Source of the DNA: Marinobacterium iners
Lineage (GTDB): Bacteria > Pseudomonadota > Gammaproteobacteria > Pseudomonadales > Balneatricaceae
Assembly: GCF_017310015.1 (NCBI RefSeq)
Contig: NZ_CP022297.1
Coordinates: forward strand, 3,782,001 to 3,846,000
Direction: 5' to 3'
DNA: 64,000 nt
Shown: positions 9,479-18,499 of the stretch, in pieces
How positions within the stretch are numbered: the stretch's first letter is position 1
How the letters are laid out: the number at the start of each line of letters is the position of its first letter
The notes under the pieces: generated by a model
What the model saw: only the letters and a program-made list of their open reading frames with translations
Databases searched by the model: none
Told to the model about the DNA's origin: nothing
Program-made: the position numbers and the translations under genes

Positions 9479-9559
9479 ACTTATGAAAACAGAACGAGGT
9501 ACATACGATTAGGCAGGACTTCGAAATGGTGCATAAATGCAGGTGTTACTCTCAAGCCA
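9479..9559 (-). repeat. Duplicated csp upstream block, copy 1
   Basis: This 81-bp block is identical to 9981-10061 except for one base. It lies 83 bp upstream of the csp start codon, so its far end is about 163 nt from the ATG, similar to the roughly 160-nt untranslated leader of E. coli cspA. It probably contains the promoter and/or a structured 5' leader. A TTGAGA (9555-9550) could be a -35 element, but no convincing -10 sits at 16-18 bp. Confidence 0.6.
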
Positions 9560-9634
9560 TTGCAGTCTACGCTGATTCGGTAGGGAGTCAAAGCATTATT
9601 TCAACTATTTTCAGGCATTGCCAAAAGAAGTGAA

Positions 9635-9664
9635 CAAAAAACGGGCCACAAGGGCCCGTTTTTT
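9635..9664 (-). terminator. Rho-independent terminator after the second csp gene
   Basis: Same stem as the first csp terminator: ACGGGCC-acaa-GGGCCCGT with flanking A6 and T6 runs. It separates the two csp units, so each is probably a monocistronic gene. Confidence 0.85.
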
Positions 9665-9684
9665 GCGCTGACTGAACTCAAGGT

Positions 9685-9894
9685 TCAGATCGCAGCGATG
9701 TTCTCTGCCTGAGGACCTTTCTGGCCCTGAGTAACATTGAACTGTACCTGCTGGCCTTCGGTCAGGGTTTTGAAGCCTGAACCGGCAATGGCGCTGAAAT
9801 GGGCGAAAACGTCCGGTCCACCGCTCTTCTGCTCGATGAAGCCAAAGCCTTTAGTTTCGTTGAACCATTTAACGGTGCCAGTAGTAGTAGACAT
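9685..9894 (-). CDS. CspA-family cold-shock protein (copy 2)
   Basis: A 69-aa cold-shock domain protein nearly identical to the neighbouring copy. It differs mainly by KSGG for QNG in the loop after the RNP1 motif and by a few conservative changes. RNP1 KGFGFI and RNP2 VFAHF are intact. The ATG at 9894 gives the standard family start; the open frame upstream to 9939 is not conserved. The shared leader and terminator show that the whole transcription unit was duplicated in tandem. Confidence 0.93.
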   Translation of the reverse strand: MSTTTGTVKWFNETKGFGFIEQKSGGPDVFAHFSAIAGSGFKTLTEGQQVQFNVTQGQKGPQAENIAAI

Positions 9895-9980
9895 AATAGT
9901 ATTCTCGTTCGAAATATAATGTGTGAACACAGCCAGCAAAATACTGATCTGGTTCGGGTAATGCTTTTAATAATACAAGG

Positions 9981-10061
9981 ACTTATGAAAACAGAACGAG
10001 GTACATACGATTAGGCAGGACGTCGAAATGGTGCATAAATGCAGGTGTTACTCTCAAGCCA
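9981..10061 (-). repeat. Duplicated csp upstream block, copy 2
   Basis: 80 of 81 bases match 9479-9559. The distance from its far end to the csp ATG is about 167 nt. Conservation exceeds what spacing alone would need, which argues for a functional leader or a recent duplication. Confidence 0.6.
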
Positions 10062-10165
10062 GTTCAGAGTACGCCTATTATTGAGCCAGTGACAGTTTTA
10101 TTTAACTTATTTCAATTAAAAACTGCAGCCTTATATTTAACTGCAGCCTTTTCAATCGCTTAACG

Positions 10166-10315
10166 TTATTTAGGCCGACACACCTGATCACCATAATAGT
10201 TATTGCTGTAATTGCAGTCAGGGCATGCCTGTTCGGTCACGGGTACGGCGGCAACCGCAGCCGGGCGTGATGAATGTTCAAAGGATGAAACGATGTAGCG
10301 GGCAACGTCAGTCAT
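10166..10315 (-). CDS. Small hypothetical protein with C-terminal cysteines
   Basis: The open frame runs back to 10405, but the ATG at 10315 has a perfect AAGGAG eight bases upstream, which gives a 49-aa product beginning MTDVARYIVSS. The C-terminal part has a CPDC pair and a further Cys in an Asn/Tyr-rich tail (CNYSNNYYGDQVCRPK), which suggests a metal or disulfide site. I do not recognise a family. It lies alone between the csp genes and accessory DNA. Confidence 0.5.
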   Translation of the reverse strand: MTDVARYIVSSFEHSSRPAAVAAVPVTEQACPDCNYSNNYYGDQVCRPK

Positions 10316-10854
10316 GTCGAGGGCTCCTTGGGTGTCAGTTGCAACCAGATTACCCGCTGACGATTGTTTGTTGAAATTTATTGTTTTTAGGATATCAATT
10401 GCCAAAAGCTATATAAGTAAATCCTGTCCCGCCACACCGTCTGATCGAAATTCACACAGTGGATAAAACAGATAACAGGATACTCCACAGGCACACACAT
10501 CACTGTCCACAGCATTCCGAACCTCCGGTCAGAAACTCCGTCAGGGTTGACATCCATATTGTGCATCAAAACGATCACCCCCTGATCAGTTTTACAGATC
10601 CCGTACTGCAAGGGCTTAAGAGCGATGTTTGGACCCGTTGTGCCGAGGTTTTCCACAGAACTGTTCAGGGGTTCTGGGGATGGTTTTCACAGAATTAATT
10701 TTTCTTCGACTGAGGCGGTGGGGAAAACTGAAAAGATATACACAGCAATGGATGGTTTGGTGGGTGTGCATAACTGGTGCTTTAGGAAGCCCTAGTGCGT
10801 AGCGACGATACATACTGGTAACATGATTTTCTGAGACTCGGATGGAGCCCTGCT
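10316..10854. other. Gene-free stretch
   Basis: About 540 bp with no convincing gene. Two opposed short open frames (10387-10656 minus, 10459-10698 plus) overlap each other and show no recognisable protein features. Several CCACA-type words occur (AGTGGATAA at 10459, TTTTCCACAG at 10651, TATACACAG at 10737), but they are too degenerate and scattered to call DnaA boxes. Confidence 0.4.
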
Positions 10855-11631
10855 ATGCCAAGGAAAGACTGGACACCAGAACAGGTAAAACTGGCTTTTC
10901 ATCTTTACTGCCAACTTCCTTACGGACGTCTGCACCGCAGCAACCCGGAGATCATCGCTCTGGCCAACCTGATGGGCCGCTCGGCGAACTCGGTCGCCAT
11001 GAAACTGTGCAACCTGGCCAGTCTTGATCCGGCGATCACCGCATCAGGCCGCAAAGGTCTGACAGGTGCCTCAAAACTGGACCGAGCCATCTGGGACGAA
11101 TTTCATGCCGATTGGGAGGGACTGGTAGTGGAAAGCAGCCGAATAAAAGCCGAACTGGAACAGACCTCAGGCGATACAACGGAAACTGAATCCGCCAGTG
11201 AGGAACTGATAGACGACTTTACAGGCGAAACCCGCAGTCAAATCGCGCAGCAACGCATCAAGCAGTCGTTTTTCCGCCGCGCTGTGCTGTCGAGTTATCA
11301 CCACCGCTGCTGCGTCACCGGCCTCTCGGAACCACGCCTACTGATCGCTAGCCATATCGTCCCTTGGAGTCAAGACAAAACCAACCGACTCAACCCCAGC
11401 AATGGGCTTTGCCTATCTGCGCTATATGATCGGGCCTTTGATCAGGGATTGATGACGTTTGATGAGGATTGGCGGGTTGTGCTGTCCGCACAACTCAAAC
11501 AGCCAGAGCCTGCCATGCAGCGCTTTTTCCAGGCGGTCGAAGGGCAAAAGATTGTGATGCCTGAGCGGTTTAGTCCTGATCCCGGATTGATGCAGCAGCA
11601 TAGGGATCAGATTTTTGTGGGGGGAGGCTGA
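10855..11631 (+). CDS. HNH endonuclease-domain protein
   Basis: A 258-aa protein. The N-terminal about 70 residues (WTPEQVKLAFHLYCQLPYG, then RSANSVAMKL) resemble the helical DNA-binding half found in a family of HNH proteins. The C-terminal HNH fold shows RCCVTGL, ASHIVPW (first His), N-rich LNPSNGLCLSALYDRAFD (Asn and the DRAFD helix). It probably cuts DNA. No methyltransferase is adjacent, so a restriction role is not shown. Could be a stand-alone defence or mobile-element nuclease. Confidence 0.7.
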   Translation: MPRKDWTPEQVKLAFHLYCQLPYGRLHRSNPEIIALANLMGRSANSVAMKLCNLASLDPAITASGRKGLTGASKLDRAIWDEFHADWEGLVVESSRIKAELEQTSGDTTETESASEELIDDFTGETRSQIAQQRIKQSFFRRAVLSSYHHRCCVTGLSEPRLLIASHIVPWSQDKTNRLNPSNGLCLSALYDRAFDQGLMTFDEDWRVVLSAQLKQPEPAMQRFFQAVEGQKIVMPERFSPDPGLMQQHRDQIFVGGG

Positions 11632-11798
11632 TCTGATGGACGTGGGGTTTATTCTGCTTTGCGCTGTGGATTCAACCCAACGCCGCCGCTCACGAAACCA
11701 GCCCCAATAATTAGTTGACCGACAGCAACCAGTCATGCACATCAGAAATTTTACTCTGATCTCGTTATATAATCACTGTGAAAAGGAGAGCCATAAGT

Positions 11799-12560
11799 AT
11801 GATAAACGCCATCCATGATGCTATTTTTGAAGGCGATATAGATCGAGTCAGATCTATTTTGAATAATGGTATAGATATTGAGGCAAAAAATTGCGACGGC
11901 GATACTCCTTTTTTGACTTGTTGTACGTATAGGCCTCTTATTGAGATAATGAATTTGCTTGTTGACTATGGTGCTGACATAGATGCGCGAAACATTAATG
12001 GAGAAAGTTCATTATCTATAGCAGTGAATCGTAAAAAAATAGCTGTTATAGATTTCCTTCTCAATAAAAATGCCGAGATAAATGTTGTTAGTGACGATGG
12101 TCAGACACCACTATTTCGGGCCATTTATAAAAATCAATTAGCATATGCTAAGGAGATGCTGCGGCGTGGAGCAGATCCTAGCCTTAATCCGAGCAACCCG
12201 GAAAGCGGGACTTCTTTACTTTGGGCGGCTGGCACTGGTGATCTTGAGCTGGTGAAGATGCTGGTAGATTGTGGAGCAGATATTAGTTCGCCGGGGATTT
12301 TACATTCAGCAATTAAACATATGCATATCATGAAATATTTGATTGATCAGGGGGTCGATGTTAATAAGAAAGGTGCATGGGGATCAACCGCATTGCATAT
12401 GGCTGCATATAAATGTGAAAAAGATGCTGTTGAGTTGCTAATTAATAATGGTGCCGATATTGGAGTAAAAGACGATAAAGAAGATCAAACTCCCTACGAG
12501 TGGGCTCTTGAGGGGGACTGTCAGTGTGAAATCATCGGGAATCTTTTAAAAAGTGACTAA
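11799..12560 (+). CDS. Ankyrin-repeat protein
   Basis: A 253-aa protein built almost entirely of ankyrin repeats, about six or seven, with typical units such as LLVDYGADIDARNINGESSLSIAV (given in part: GADIDARNINGES), GQTPLFRAI and GADIGVKDDKEDQTPYEWA. The frame opens at a GTG at 11778, but the ATG at 11799 follows AAGGAG at usual spacing. It is clearly more AT-rich than the flanking genes, which suggests recent acquisition. Ankyrin proteins mediate protein binding; the partner is unknown. No signal peptide. Confidence 0.8.
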   Translation: MINAIHDAIFEGDIDRVRSILNNGIDIEAKNCDGDTPFLTCCTYRPLIEIMNLLVDYGADIDARNINGESSLSIAVNRKKIAVIDFLLNKNAEINVVSDDGQTPLFRAIYKNQLAYAKEMLRRGADPSLNPSNPESGTSLLWAAGTGDLELVKMLVDCGADISSPGILHSAIKHMHIMKYLIDQGVDVNKKGAWGSTALHMAAYKCEKDAVELLINNGADIGVKDDKEDQTPYEWALEGDCQCEIIGNLLKSD

Positions 12561-12642
12561 GTGTGGGTACTAAGGAGGTTGTTCACGCCGGTTAAGTTCG
12601 AGATGCTGGTTATTGCCAAACAAACAGCACAGAACAACCGAC

Positions 12643-13370
12643 ATGAACAACCCCCATAAAAATGCACGAACCACGCCCCATATTTGAGCCCTGATCGTTG
12701 ATCACGCGATACGTCAGCAACAATCCATCATGGATATCGCCCACACATTCGGTATCAGTAGGCGTACGGTGTATAAGTTGCTTGCTCGCTATCGAGAGGC
12801 AGGTGAAGCAGGTCTTGAGTCAGCATCCAGCCGTCCCCACGCCCCACCGAGGCAGATGCCGAAACAATAATGGGTTGAGCTGATACAGAAGATGCGTCTG
12901 ACGCTCAAATGGACCACCAAGCAAATCGCACAGGCACTGAGTCTGGCGTACTCCACCGTGACAGCGGTACTGCGTCGACTGAAGCTCAATCGCGCCTCAC
13001 ACCTGGAGCCGGTGCAACCTGTGCAGCGCTACGAGCACCCCAAGCCGGGTGACATGCTGCATATGGATATCAAGAAGCTGCCTCGCTTCGAGAGGCCTGG
13101 TCACCGCGTAACAAACGACCGTCGTCAGAACACGCTAGGTGCGGGTTATGAGTGCGTCCATACGCGCCCAGAACGAACGGCAAGGCGGAGCGTTTTATAC
13201 AAACAATGATCCGGGAATGGGCATATGCGGTGCCCTACGCAAACGACATATTAAGGACTTGGGCACTGACAGACTGGATCAATCACTACAATAAACAACG
13301 TCCGCATGGCAGTATCGGAAATCTACCACCGGTGTCTCGAATACCGAAGCTGCGTGAACAACGTGTTTAG
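12643..13370 (+). pseudogene. Decayed IS481-family transposase
   Basis: Reading in one frame from the ATG at 12643 gives an IS481-like N-terminus (NPHKNARTTPH) broken by a TGA, then an HTH (FGISRRTVYKLLARYREAGEAGL) broken by a TAA at 12868, then the second HTH and RYEHPKPGDMLHMDIKKL with the start of the DDE core to GAGYECVH. A large internal deletion and frame change then joins to RPYAPRTNGKAERFIQTM and the HYNKQRPHGSIG C-terminus at 13152-13370. The middle of the catalytic core is gone, so it cannot be active. A candidate left end TGTTCACGCCGG starts at 12579; no matching right end was found. Confidence 0.85.
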
Positions 13371-13617
13371 TATTCACAGGTAGCAGCACTAGGAACAAGG
13401 AGCCGGCAATCATGAGCGCCAGCCCATTAATATATCGAATAGTAATGTCCCGTAAACAACGTTAAACAAGCCCTATCGCGTTACGCCCTGCCCAGCTGTT
13501 TTGTGTTTGTCAGTCACTCACACTAGAATATGCATAACGGCTAATAAGTAGTCCAACGCAATAGTCACGCCGTAGCTAATCAAGTCGATTCATTACTTTA
13601 CCAAGCAGGAGCTTACT

Positions 13618-13848
13618 GTGCTGTCACAACGCTACACCCGTCTGGTCACCACACTACTGATGTCGATGGTCATGGTTACCCTGATGACGTTTGTGATCAC
13701 CGCCATCAACACCGGTTTCACCGAAGGCTTCTCGTCACGTTGGGGCATGGCGATTCTGATTGCCTGGCCGATCGCGTTTCCGCTGATTTATGTGCTGCCC
13801 AAGCGCATGCAGATGCTGGCCGGTCGGATTTGTAGCCTGCCTCATTAA
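13618..13848 (+). CDS. DUF2798-family small membrane protein
   Basis: A 76-aa protein with two transmembrane helices, TLLMSMVMVTLMTFVITAIN and a second around MAILIAWPIAFPLIYVL, separated by the FTEGFSSRW loop. This matches the DUF2798 layout. Start is a GTG at 13618 with GCAGGAG seven bases upstream; there is no alternative ATG that keeps the first helix intact. Function unknown. Confidence 0.72.
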   Translation: MLSQRYTRLVTTLLMSMVMVTLMTFVITAINTGFTEGFSSRWGMAILIAWPIAFPLIYVLPKRMQMLAGRICSLPH

Positions 13849-14129
13849 ATCAGTGTACTGAGTTTGCCCCTCGAGCCTGCACCTTGCAGGCTTTTGTCCC
13901 CTTGGCACAGCCTAACCTTCGATCCATCCAACTGCCTCTTCTTGTCATCTTGGCCAGGCCAGAGTCTTTAATATATAAAAGCTATCGAAGCATTAATTAC
14001 GATTAATTTCACACATTCATTGCCGCTCGATACCATAGCTCCATATTCGAAATGCGCCCAACGCCGAACGGGAGATCCACAGGACAGGCGGGCGGTCGCA
14101 ACATATAACTTTACCGAGAGATGACGCAC

Positions 14130-15668
14130 ATGTTGGATACCAATCTGAAGCAGCAGTTGAACACCTACCTGAAGAACATTGTTACCCCGATCGAGCTGAC
14201 GCTGACCACCAATGACAGCGACAAGTCCAAGGAACTGGCGGATCTGACACATGAGATCGCCGAGCTGTCTGACAAGATCAGTGTGAAGGCAGGCAACGAT
14301 CGTCGCGCACCGAGCATGGCCGTTGGCGCCGCCGGTCAGGCACCGCGGGTTAACTTTGCCGGTATCCCCATGGGACACGAATTCACCTCGCTGGTACTGG
14401 CATTGCTGCAGGCCGGCGGTCATCCGTCCAAGGCCGATGCCGCACTGCAGGAACAGATCCGCAACCTGAAGGGCGAGTTCCACTTCGAGACCTACATCTC
14501 GCTGTCATGCCAGAACTGCCCGGACGTGGTACAGGCATTGAACCTGATGGCGGTGCTGAACCCGAACATCACCCACACCATGATCGACGGTGCCCTGTTC
14601 CAGAAAGAAGTTGAAGAACGTCAGATCATGGCCGTTCCGTCCGTCTATCTGAACGGCGAACACTTTGGTCAGGGCCGCATGACGCTGCCGGAGATCGTCA
14701 ACAAGCTGGATACCGGCGCCGCCGAGAAGAAAGCGGCTGAGCTGAACGAGCGCGAGCCTTACGAAGTGCTGGTGGTGGGCGGTGGCCCGGCCGGTGCCTC
14801 TGCTGCGATCTACGCTGCACGCAAGGGCATCCGCACCGGTGTGGTGGCCGAGCGTTTCGGCGGTCAGGTGATGGATACGGTCGGCATCGAGAACTTCATC
14901 TCAGTGCCTTACACAGAAGGCCCGAAACTGGTCGCCAGCCTTGAGCAGCATGTTAAAGAGTATGAAGTCGAGGTGATCACCGAGCAGTCCGCCGCCAAAT
15001 TGCGCAAGGGCGAGCTGATCGAGGTGGAACTGGCCAGCGGTGCGACCCTGAAAAGCCGTAGCGTGATTCTGGCCACCGGTGCGCGCTGGCGTGAAATGAA
15101 CGTGCCGGGCGAACAGGAGTACCGCGGCAAGGGCGTGGCCTACTGCCCGCACTGCGACGGCCCGCTGTTCAAGGGCAAGAGCGTGGCGGTAATCGGTGGT
15201 GGTAACTCCGGCATCGAGGCGGCGATCGACTTGGCCGGTATTGTTAAAGACGTGACCGTGCTGGAATTCTCCGACACCCTGCGCGCCGACAGCGTGCTGG
15301 TGAAGAAGGCGGAGTCTCTGCCCAACATCAAGATTATCAAGCAGGCGATGACCACCGAGGTTCTGGGTGACGGCAACAAGGTGATCGGCCTGAAATACAA
15401 GGACCGCAAGACCGATGAGTCTCATGTGGTGGATGTGGCCGGCATCTTCGTGCAGATCGGTCTGGTGCCGAACAGCGAGTGGCTGAAAAACAGCCTGGAA
15501 CTGACCGAGCGCGGCGAGATCGTCATCGACAGCCACGGCGCCACTTCCATGCCGGGTGTGTTCGCGGCCGGTGATGTAACCGCGACACCGTACAAGCAGA
15601 TCATTATCTCAATGGGATCTGGCGCAACCGCGGCCTTGGGTGCCTTCGATCACCTGATCCGCAACTGA
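14130..15668 (+). CDS. ahpF: AhpF, alkyl hydroperoxide reductase NADH-dependent subunit
   Basis: A 512-aa flavoprotein that passes electrons from NADH to the peroxiredoxin AhpC. The N-terminal region has two thioredoxin-like folds with redox motif SCQNC. The C-terminal region is thioredoxin-reductase-like with FAD motif GGGPAGASAA, redox CPHC and NAD motif GGGNSGIEAA. The ATG at 14130 gives the family start MLD and has GAGAG at nine bases; the ATG at 14121 is too near that site. No ahpC lies next to it in this window, which is unusual since the two are usually adjacent. Confidence 0.95.
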   Translation: MLDTNLKQQLNTYLKNIVTPIELTLTTNDSDKSKELADLTHEIAELSDKISVKAGNDRRAPSMAVGAAGQAPRVNFAGIPMGHEFTSLVLALLQAGGHPSKADAALQEQIRNLKGEFHFETYISLSCQNCPDVVQALNLMAVLNPNITHTMIDGALFQKEVEERQIMAVPSVYLNGEHFGQGRMTLPEIVNKLDTGAAEKKAAELNEREPYEVLVVGGGPAGASAAIYAARKGIRTGVVAERFGGQVMDTVGIENFISVPYTEGPKLVASLEQHVKEYEVEVITEQSAAKLRKGELIEVELASGATLKSRSVILATGARWREMNVPGEQEYRGKGVAYCPHCDGPLFKGKSVAVIGGGNSGIEAAIDLAGIVKDVTVLEFSDTLRADSVLVKKAESLPNIKIIKQAMTTEVLGDGNKVIGLKYKDRKTDESHVVDVAGIFVQIGLVPNSEWLKNSLELTERGEIVIDSHGATSMPGVFAAGDVTATPYKQIIISMGSGATAALGAFDHLIRN

Positions 15669-15717
15669 TCACTCCTTTCAAAGCGAACTCTATCTCTCTT
15701 CAGCGTTTTGCTGACTT

Positions 15718-15743
15718 CCACCGCCCTTCGGGGCGGTTTTCTA
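15718..15743 (+). terminator. Rho-independent terminator after ahpF
   Basis: Stem CCGCCC-ttcg-GGGCGG followed by TTTTCT, about 50 bp past the ahpF stop codon. The UUCG loop makes it very stable. Confidence 0.88.
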
Positions 15744-15825
15744 TCACTATACTGCGTCCTACCCAACGCACGATTGACCTCACCCTTGTCTTGCGAAGGC
15801 AAAATAAACTACTTGTGGCAGCCTA

Positions 15826-15841
15826 AATAGGTATTTACACC
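15826..15841. promoter_or_regulatory. Candidate operator upstream of the amidase-oxygenase operon
   Basis: AATAGGTATTTACACC contains the inverted repeat TAGGT-N6-ACCTA (extending one base further) about 100 bp upstream of the amidase start. Related words occur at 31924-31940 (upstream of the flavin monooxygenase) and 34555-34576 (upstream of the permease). This suggests one regulator for the island. It is a motif read by eye with no statistics behind it. Confidence 0.4.
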
Positions 15842-15941
15842 TAAATATTACAAGCTCACCCCAGTATCAAGCTTGGGCCAATTATGAAGAATGTATTCCT
15901 ATGCCTTAGATGATAGAAGCTGAGAAAAAGGAATACTCCAC

Positions 15942-17276
15942 ATGAACAAACATAGCCTGACACAGGACAGCACGTCCTCAGAAGCACTTGATTCTGTATC
16001 CATCTACGAGTACTCCGGCGGCATTATTGGCCCAAGCAAAGAGATGCTTGGGCCCGTAAAAAACGGCGGCAAGATCCAAGCTGGCACTCCACCCGGTTGC
16101 TGGGGACCCATGATAACCCCCGCATTCCAGGGTGGGCATGAAGTTACCCTGCCGGTCGCCGTAGAAGGTGCCGACGTGGGCGATGCAGTGGCATTAACAA
16201 TCGACCGAATCACAGTCACTTCCCTGGCGACCTCTTCCGGTGTTATGGAATTTGTTGAAGGTCGTTATCACGGAGACCCCTTTGTCGCTAAGTACTGCTC
16301 CAGCTGTGGCACTGAACAACCTGCCAGCCATGTTGAAGGCATTGGTGATGACGCGATTCATTGTGATGTGTGCGGCGCGGAGGTCAGTGCTTTCCGCTTC
16401 AGCAACGGTTACGTCATCGTCCTGGATGAGAAAAACAAGCTTAGCCTGACTGTCAATCAAGAGATCGCCAACAGGCTGGCTGGCAAGGCACCGGAGATCT
16501 CCAGACTGCCGGAAGCATCGGCCCAGCACTCCATTCTGTCATTAGCACGGGCCGACATGCCAGGTGTAGCGGCACGTATGATCCCTTTCTTGGGTAATAT
16601 CGGCACGACCCCCTCTCGTGATCTGCCCGATTCCCATAACTGTGGCGATTTTGGCAAGTTCCTGATTGATGCGCCACATAAATATGGCTTGAGCAAAGAG
16701 GAATTGTACGCAGCCAAAACCGACGGACACATGGACACAAACTCGGTACGGGAAGGAGCGATCCTCATCTGCCCAGTCAAGATAAAAGGTGCCGGCATCT
16801 ACTTGGGCGATATGCATGCACAGCAAGGCAACGGTGAAATTGCCGGACATGCCACAGATGTATCAGGTGAAACAGAGCTCAGTGTAGAGGTGATCAAAGG
16901 GCTGGAGCTGGAAGGCCCTATTTTGCTTCAAAATATTGAAGACCTGCCTCCCATGGCTGTTCCGTTAAATGCTGAAGAGCGCGAAAAGATCAAAATATTA
17001 GCCCAGCACTGGGGCCAGGATCATATCGAAAAAAGTGGCCCTGTCACGTTTATTGGTACCGGCGAAAACCTGAACGAAGCCACTGAGATCGGACTAAGAC
17101 GGGCTTCAAAAGCAACGGGGATTCCTTACGAGGAAATTCTAAACCGCGCAACCATCAACGGTTCAATCGAGATTAGCCGTTTGCCGGGAGCTGTTCGAGT
17201 AACTTTCTTGTGCCCACTCGATATTCTCGACCGAATGGGAATCGGGCACCTGGTGCGTCAGAAATATAATTTATAA
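15942..17276 (+). CDS. Acetamidase/formamidase-family amidase
   Basis: A 444-aa protein of the FmdA/AmdA family, which hydrolyses formamide or short aliphatic amides to ammonia and the acid. Family motifs seen are AGTPPGCWGP, HNCGDFG, GAGIYLGDMHAQQGNGEIAGH and LPGAVRVTFLCPLDIL. Cys119/Cys122 and Cys141/Cys144 form an apparent zinc ribbon inserted in the N-terminal half. It is the first gene of a run with a Rieske oxygenase 13 bp downstream, so it likely acts on an amide intermediate or product of that pathway. A GGAA precedes the ATG. The true substrate is unknown. Confidence 0.82.
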   Translation: MNKHSLTQDSTSSEALDSVSIYEYSGGIIGPSKEMLGPVKNGGKIQAGTPPGCWGPMITPAFQGGHEVTLPVAVEGADVGDAVALTIDRITVTSLATSSGVMEFVEGRYHGDPFVAKYCSSCGTEQPASHVEGIGDDAIHCDVCGAEVSAFRFSNGYVIVLDEKNKLSLTVNQEIANRLAGKAPEISRLPEASAQHSILSLARADMPGVAARMIPFLGNIGTTPSRDLPDSHNCGDFGKFLIDAPHKYGLSKEELYAAKTDGHMDTNSVREGAILICPVKIKGAGIYLGDMHAQQGNGEIAGHATDVSGETELSVEVIKGLELEGPILLQNIEDLPPMAVPLNAEEREKIKILAQHWGQDHIEKSGPVTFIGTGENLNEATEIGLRRASKATGIPYEEILNRATINGSIEISRLPGAVRVTFLCPLDILDRMGIGHLVRQKYNL

Positions 17277-17289
17277 GGAGTAAGACGAC

Positions 17290-18498
17290 ATGAATCAAAA
17301 AGTATCTCTGCGTTGGGACGAGAAATTTCCGGAGCTGGGCGGTGGCCCTATTCCAATTGACCCGTGTATTTCACCGAAAATATATGATCAGGAGGTGGAA
17401 AAGGTCTTCAAAAAAACATGGCTTAAAGTAGGGCGTGTTGAAGAGATCCCAAACAAGGGTGACTACAAGGTCAAAAAACTCAGCTTTGCCAATACTTCCG
17501 TTATTTTGATCCGCGGTAAAGACGATCAAATTCGTGGATTCCACAATACGTGCTCCCATCGCGGGAACAAAGTGGTTGTTGAAACCGGTGGGGAAGAAAC
17601 CTTTGGAAGCAGCCGTGCTGCAGTTGTGACCTGCCGATTCCACGGTTGGGTATATGACGCCAAGGGCGATCTGGTCAATGTACCTGAAGAGAACAAGTTT
17701 CATCCCTGTTTTGTTCGTGAAGAGAACGGCCTGGCAAAGATCCGCACAGAAGTGTGGGAAGGCTTTATCTTCGTCAATCTGGACGATACGGCAACCGAGC
17801 CCCTCGAACAGTATCTGGGTGACATGGGCAAGCACCTGAAAGGTTACCCATATGAGCAAATGTCGGACGTTTTCTCATACAACACCGTTCTTGAGTGCAA
17901 CTGGAAAGTTGCTCACGATGCATTCGCTGAAGCCTATCATGTTGAAACAATCCATGCCGGCTCGTTCCCCAATGTGTTCGGCTCAGGTTTGCAGGACGTC
18001 GAACTGTTTGGAGACCACCGCACCGCTGCGGTTTGTCTGACCAACAATGCGTCACCCAAACCTGCGGCGGCTCTCTCAAACTCTATTACAGGCGCGTCTT
18101 TGGTCAACTTCAAAGCCCGCACCATGCTGCCTGAAACCGTGAATCCATCCAACCGTGATGACTTTGCATTCGAGTTATCGGTTCTGTTCCCGAACCTGCT
18201 GATCCATATCAGTGAAGGCGTGTGGTTTACCCACCAGTTCTGGCCGATGGGTCCAAATAAGACCCGTTGGGAAGGTAAGTACTACTTGCCGAAAGTGAAC
18301 TCCTACGCCGAGCGCTGGGCACAACAATTTGCTGTCACCTTGCAGCGCAACGCCTGGCTGGAAGATACCGCCACGATGGAAGATACCCAGGCGGCACTCC
18401 TCTCCGGATCAAAGAAAGTGATGCATCTTCAGGATGAAGAAATTCTGTTGCGCCATGGCTACCACGTACTGGAAAAATATCTCAATAAAGAGGTTTGA
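17290..18498 (+). CDS. Rieske non-heme iron oxygenase, large (alpha) subunit
   Basis: A 402-aa ring-hydroxylating oxygenase subunit. The N-terminal Rieske [2Fe-2S] domain has Cys88-x-His90 and Cys115-x2-His118. The C-terminal catalytic domain has the mononuclear iron motif AHDAFAEAYHVETIH with Glu214, His217 and His222, and a likely third ligand in the WLEDTATMED segment. It would insert oxygen into an aromatic or related substrate using electrons from the ferredoxin and reductase encoded downstream. A GGAG site precedes the start. Substrate cannot be read from the sequence. Confidence 0.9.
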   Translation: MNQKVSLRWDEKFPELGGGPIPIDPCISPKIYDQEVEKVFKKTWLKVGRVEEIPNKGDYKVKKLSFANTSVILIRGKDDQIRGFHNTCSHRGNKVVVETGGEETFGSSRAAVVTCRFHGWVYDAKGDLVNVPEENKFHPCFVREENGLAKIRTEVWEGFIFVNLDDTATEPLEQYLGDMGKHLKGYPYEQMSDVFSYNTVLECNWKVAHDAFAEAYHVETIHAGSFPNVFGSGLQDVELFGDHRTAAVCLTNNASPKPAAALSNSITGASLVNFKARTMLPETVNPSNRDDFAFELSVLFPNLLIHISEGVWFTHQFWPMGPNKTRWEGKYYLPKVNSYAERWAQQFAVTLQRNAWLEDTATMEDTQAALLSGSKKVMHLQDEEILLRHGYHVLEKYLNKEV

Positions 18499-18499
18499 A

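Noticed and set aside
10316..10854. DnaA-box-like words suggesting an origin
   Set aside because: Only loose matches, irregular spacing, no AT-rich unwinding region and no dnaA, gidA or rep gene nearby.
13371..13617. Search for the right end of the IS481 remnant or further genes
   Set aside because: No sequence matching the left end TGTTCACGCCGG was found and no coding potential is visible before the DUF2798 gene.
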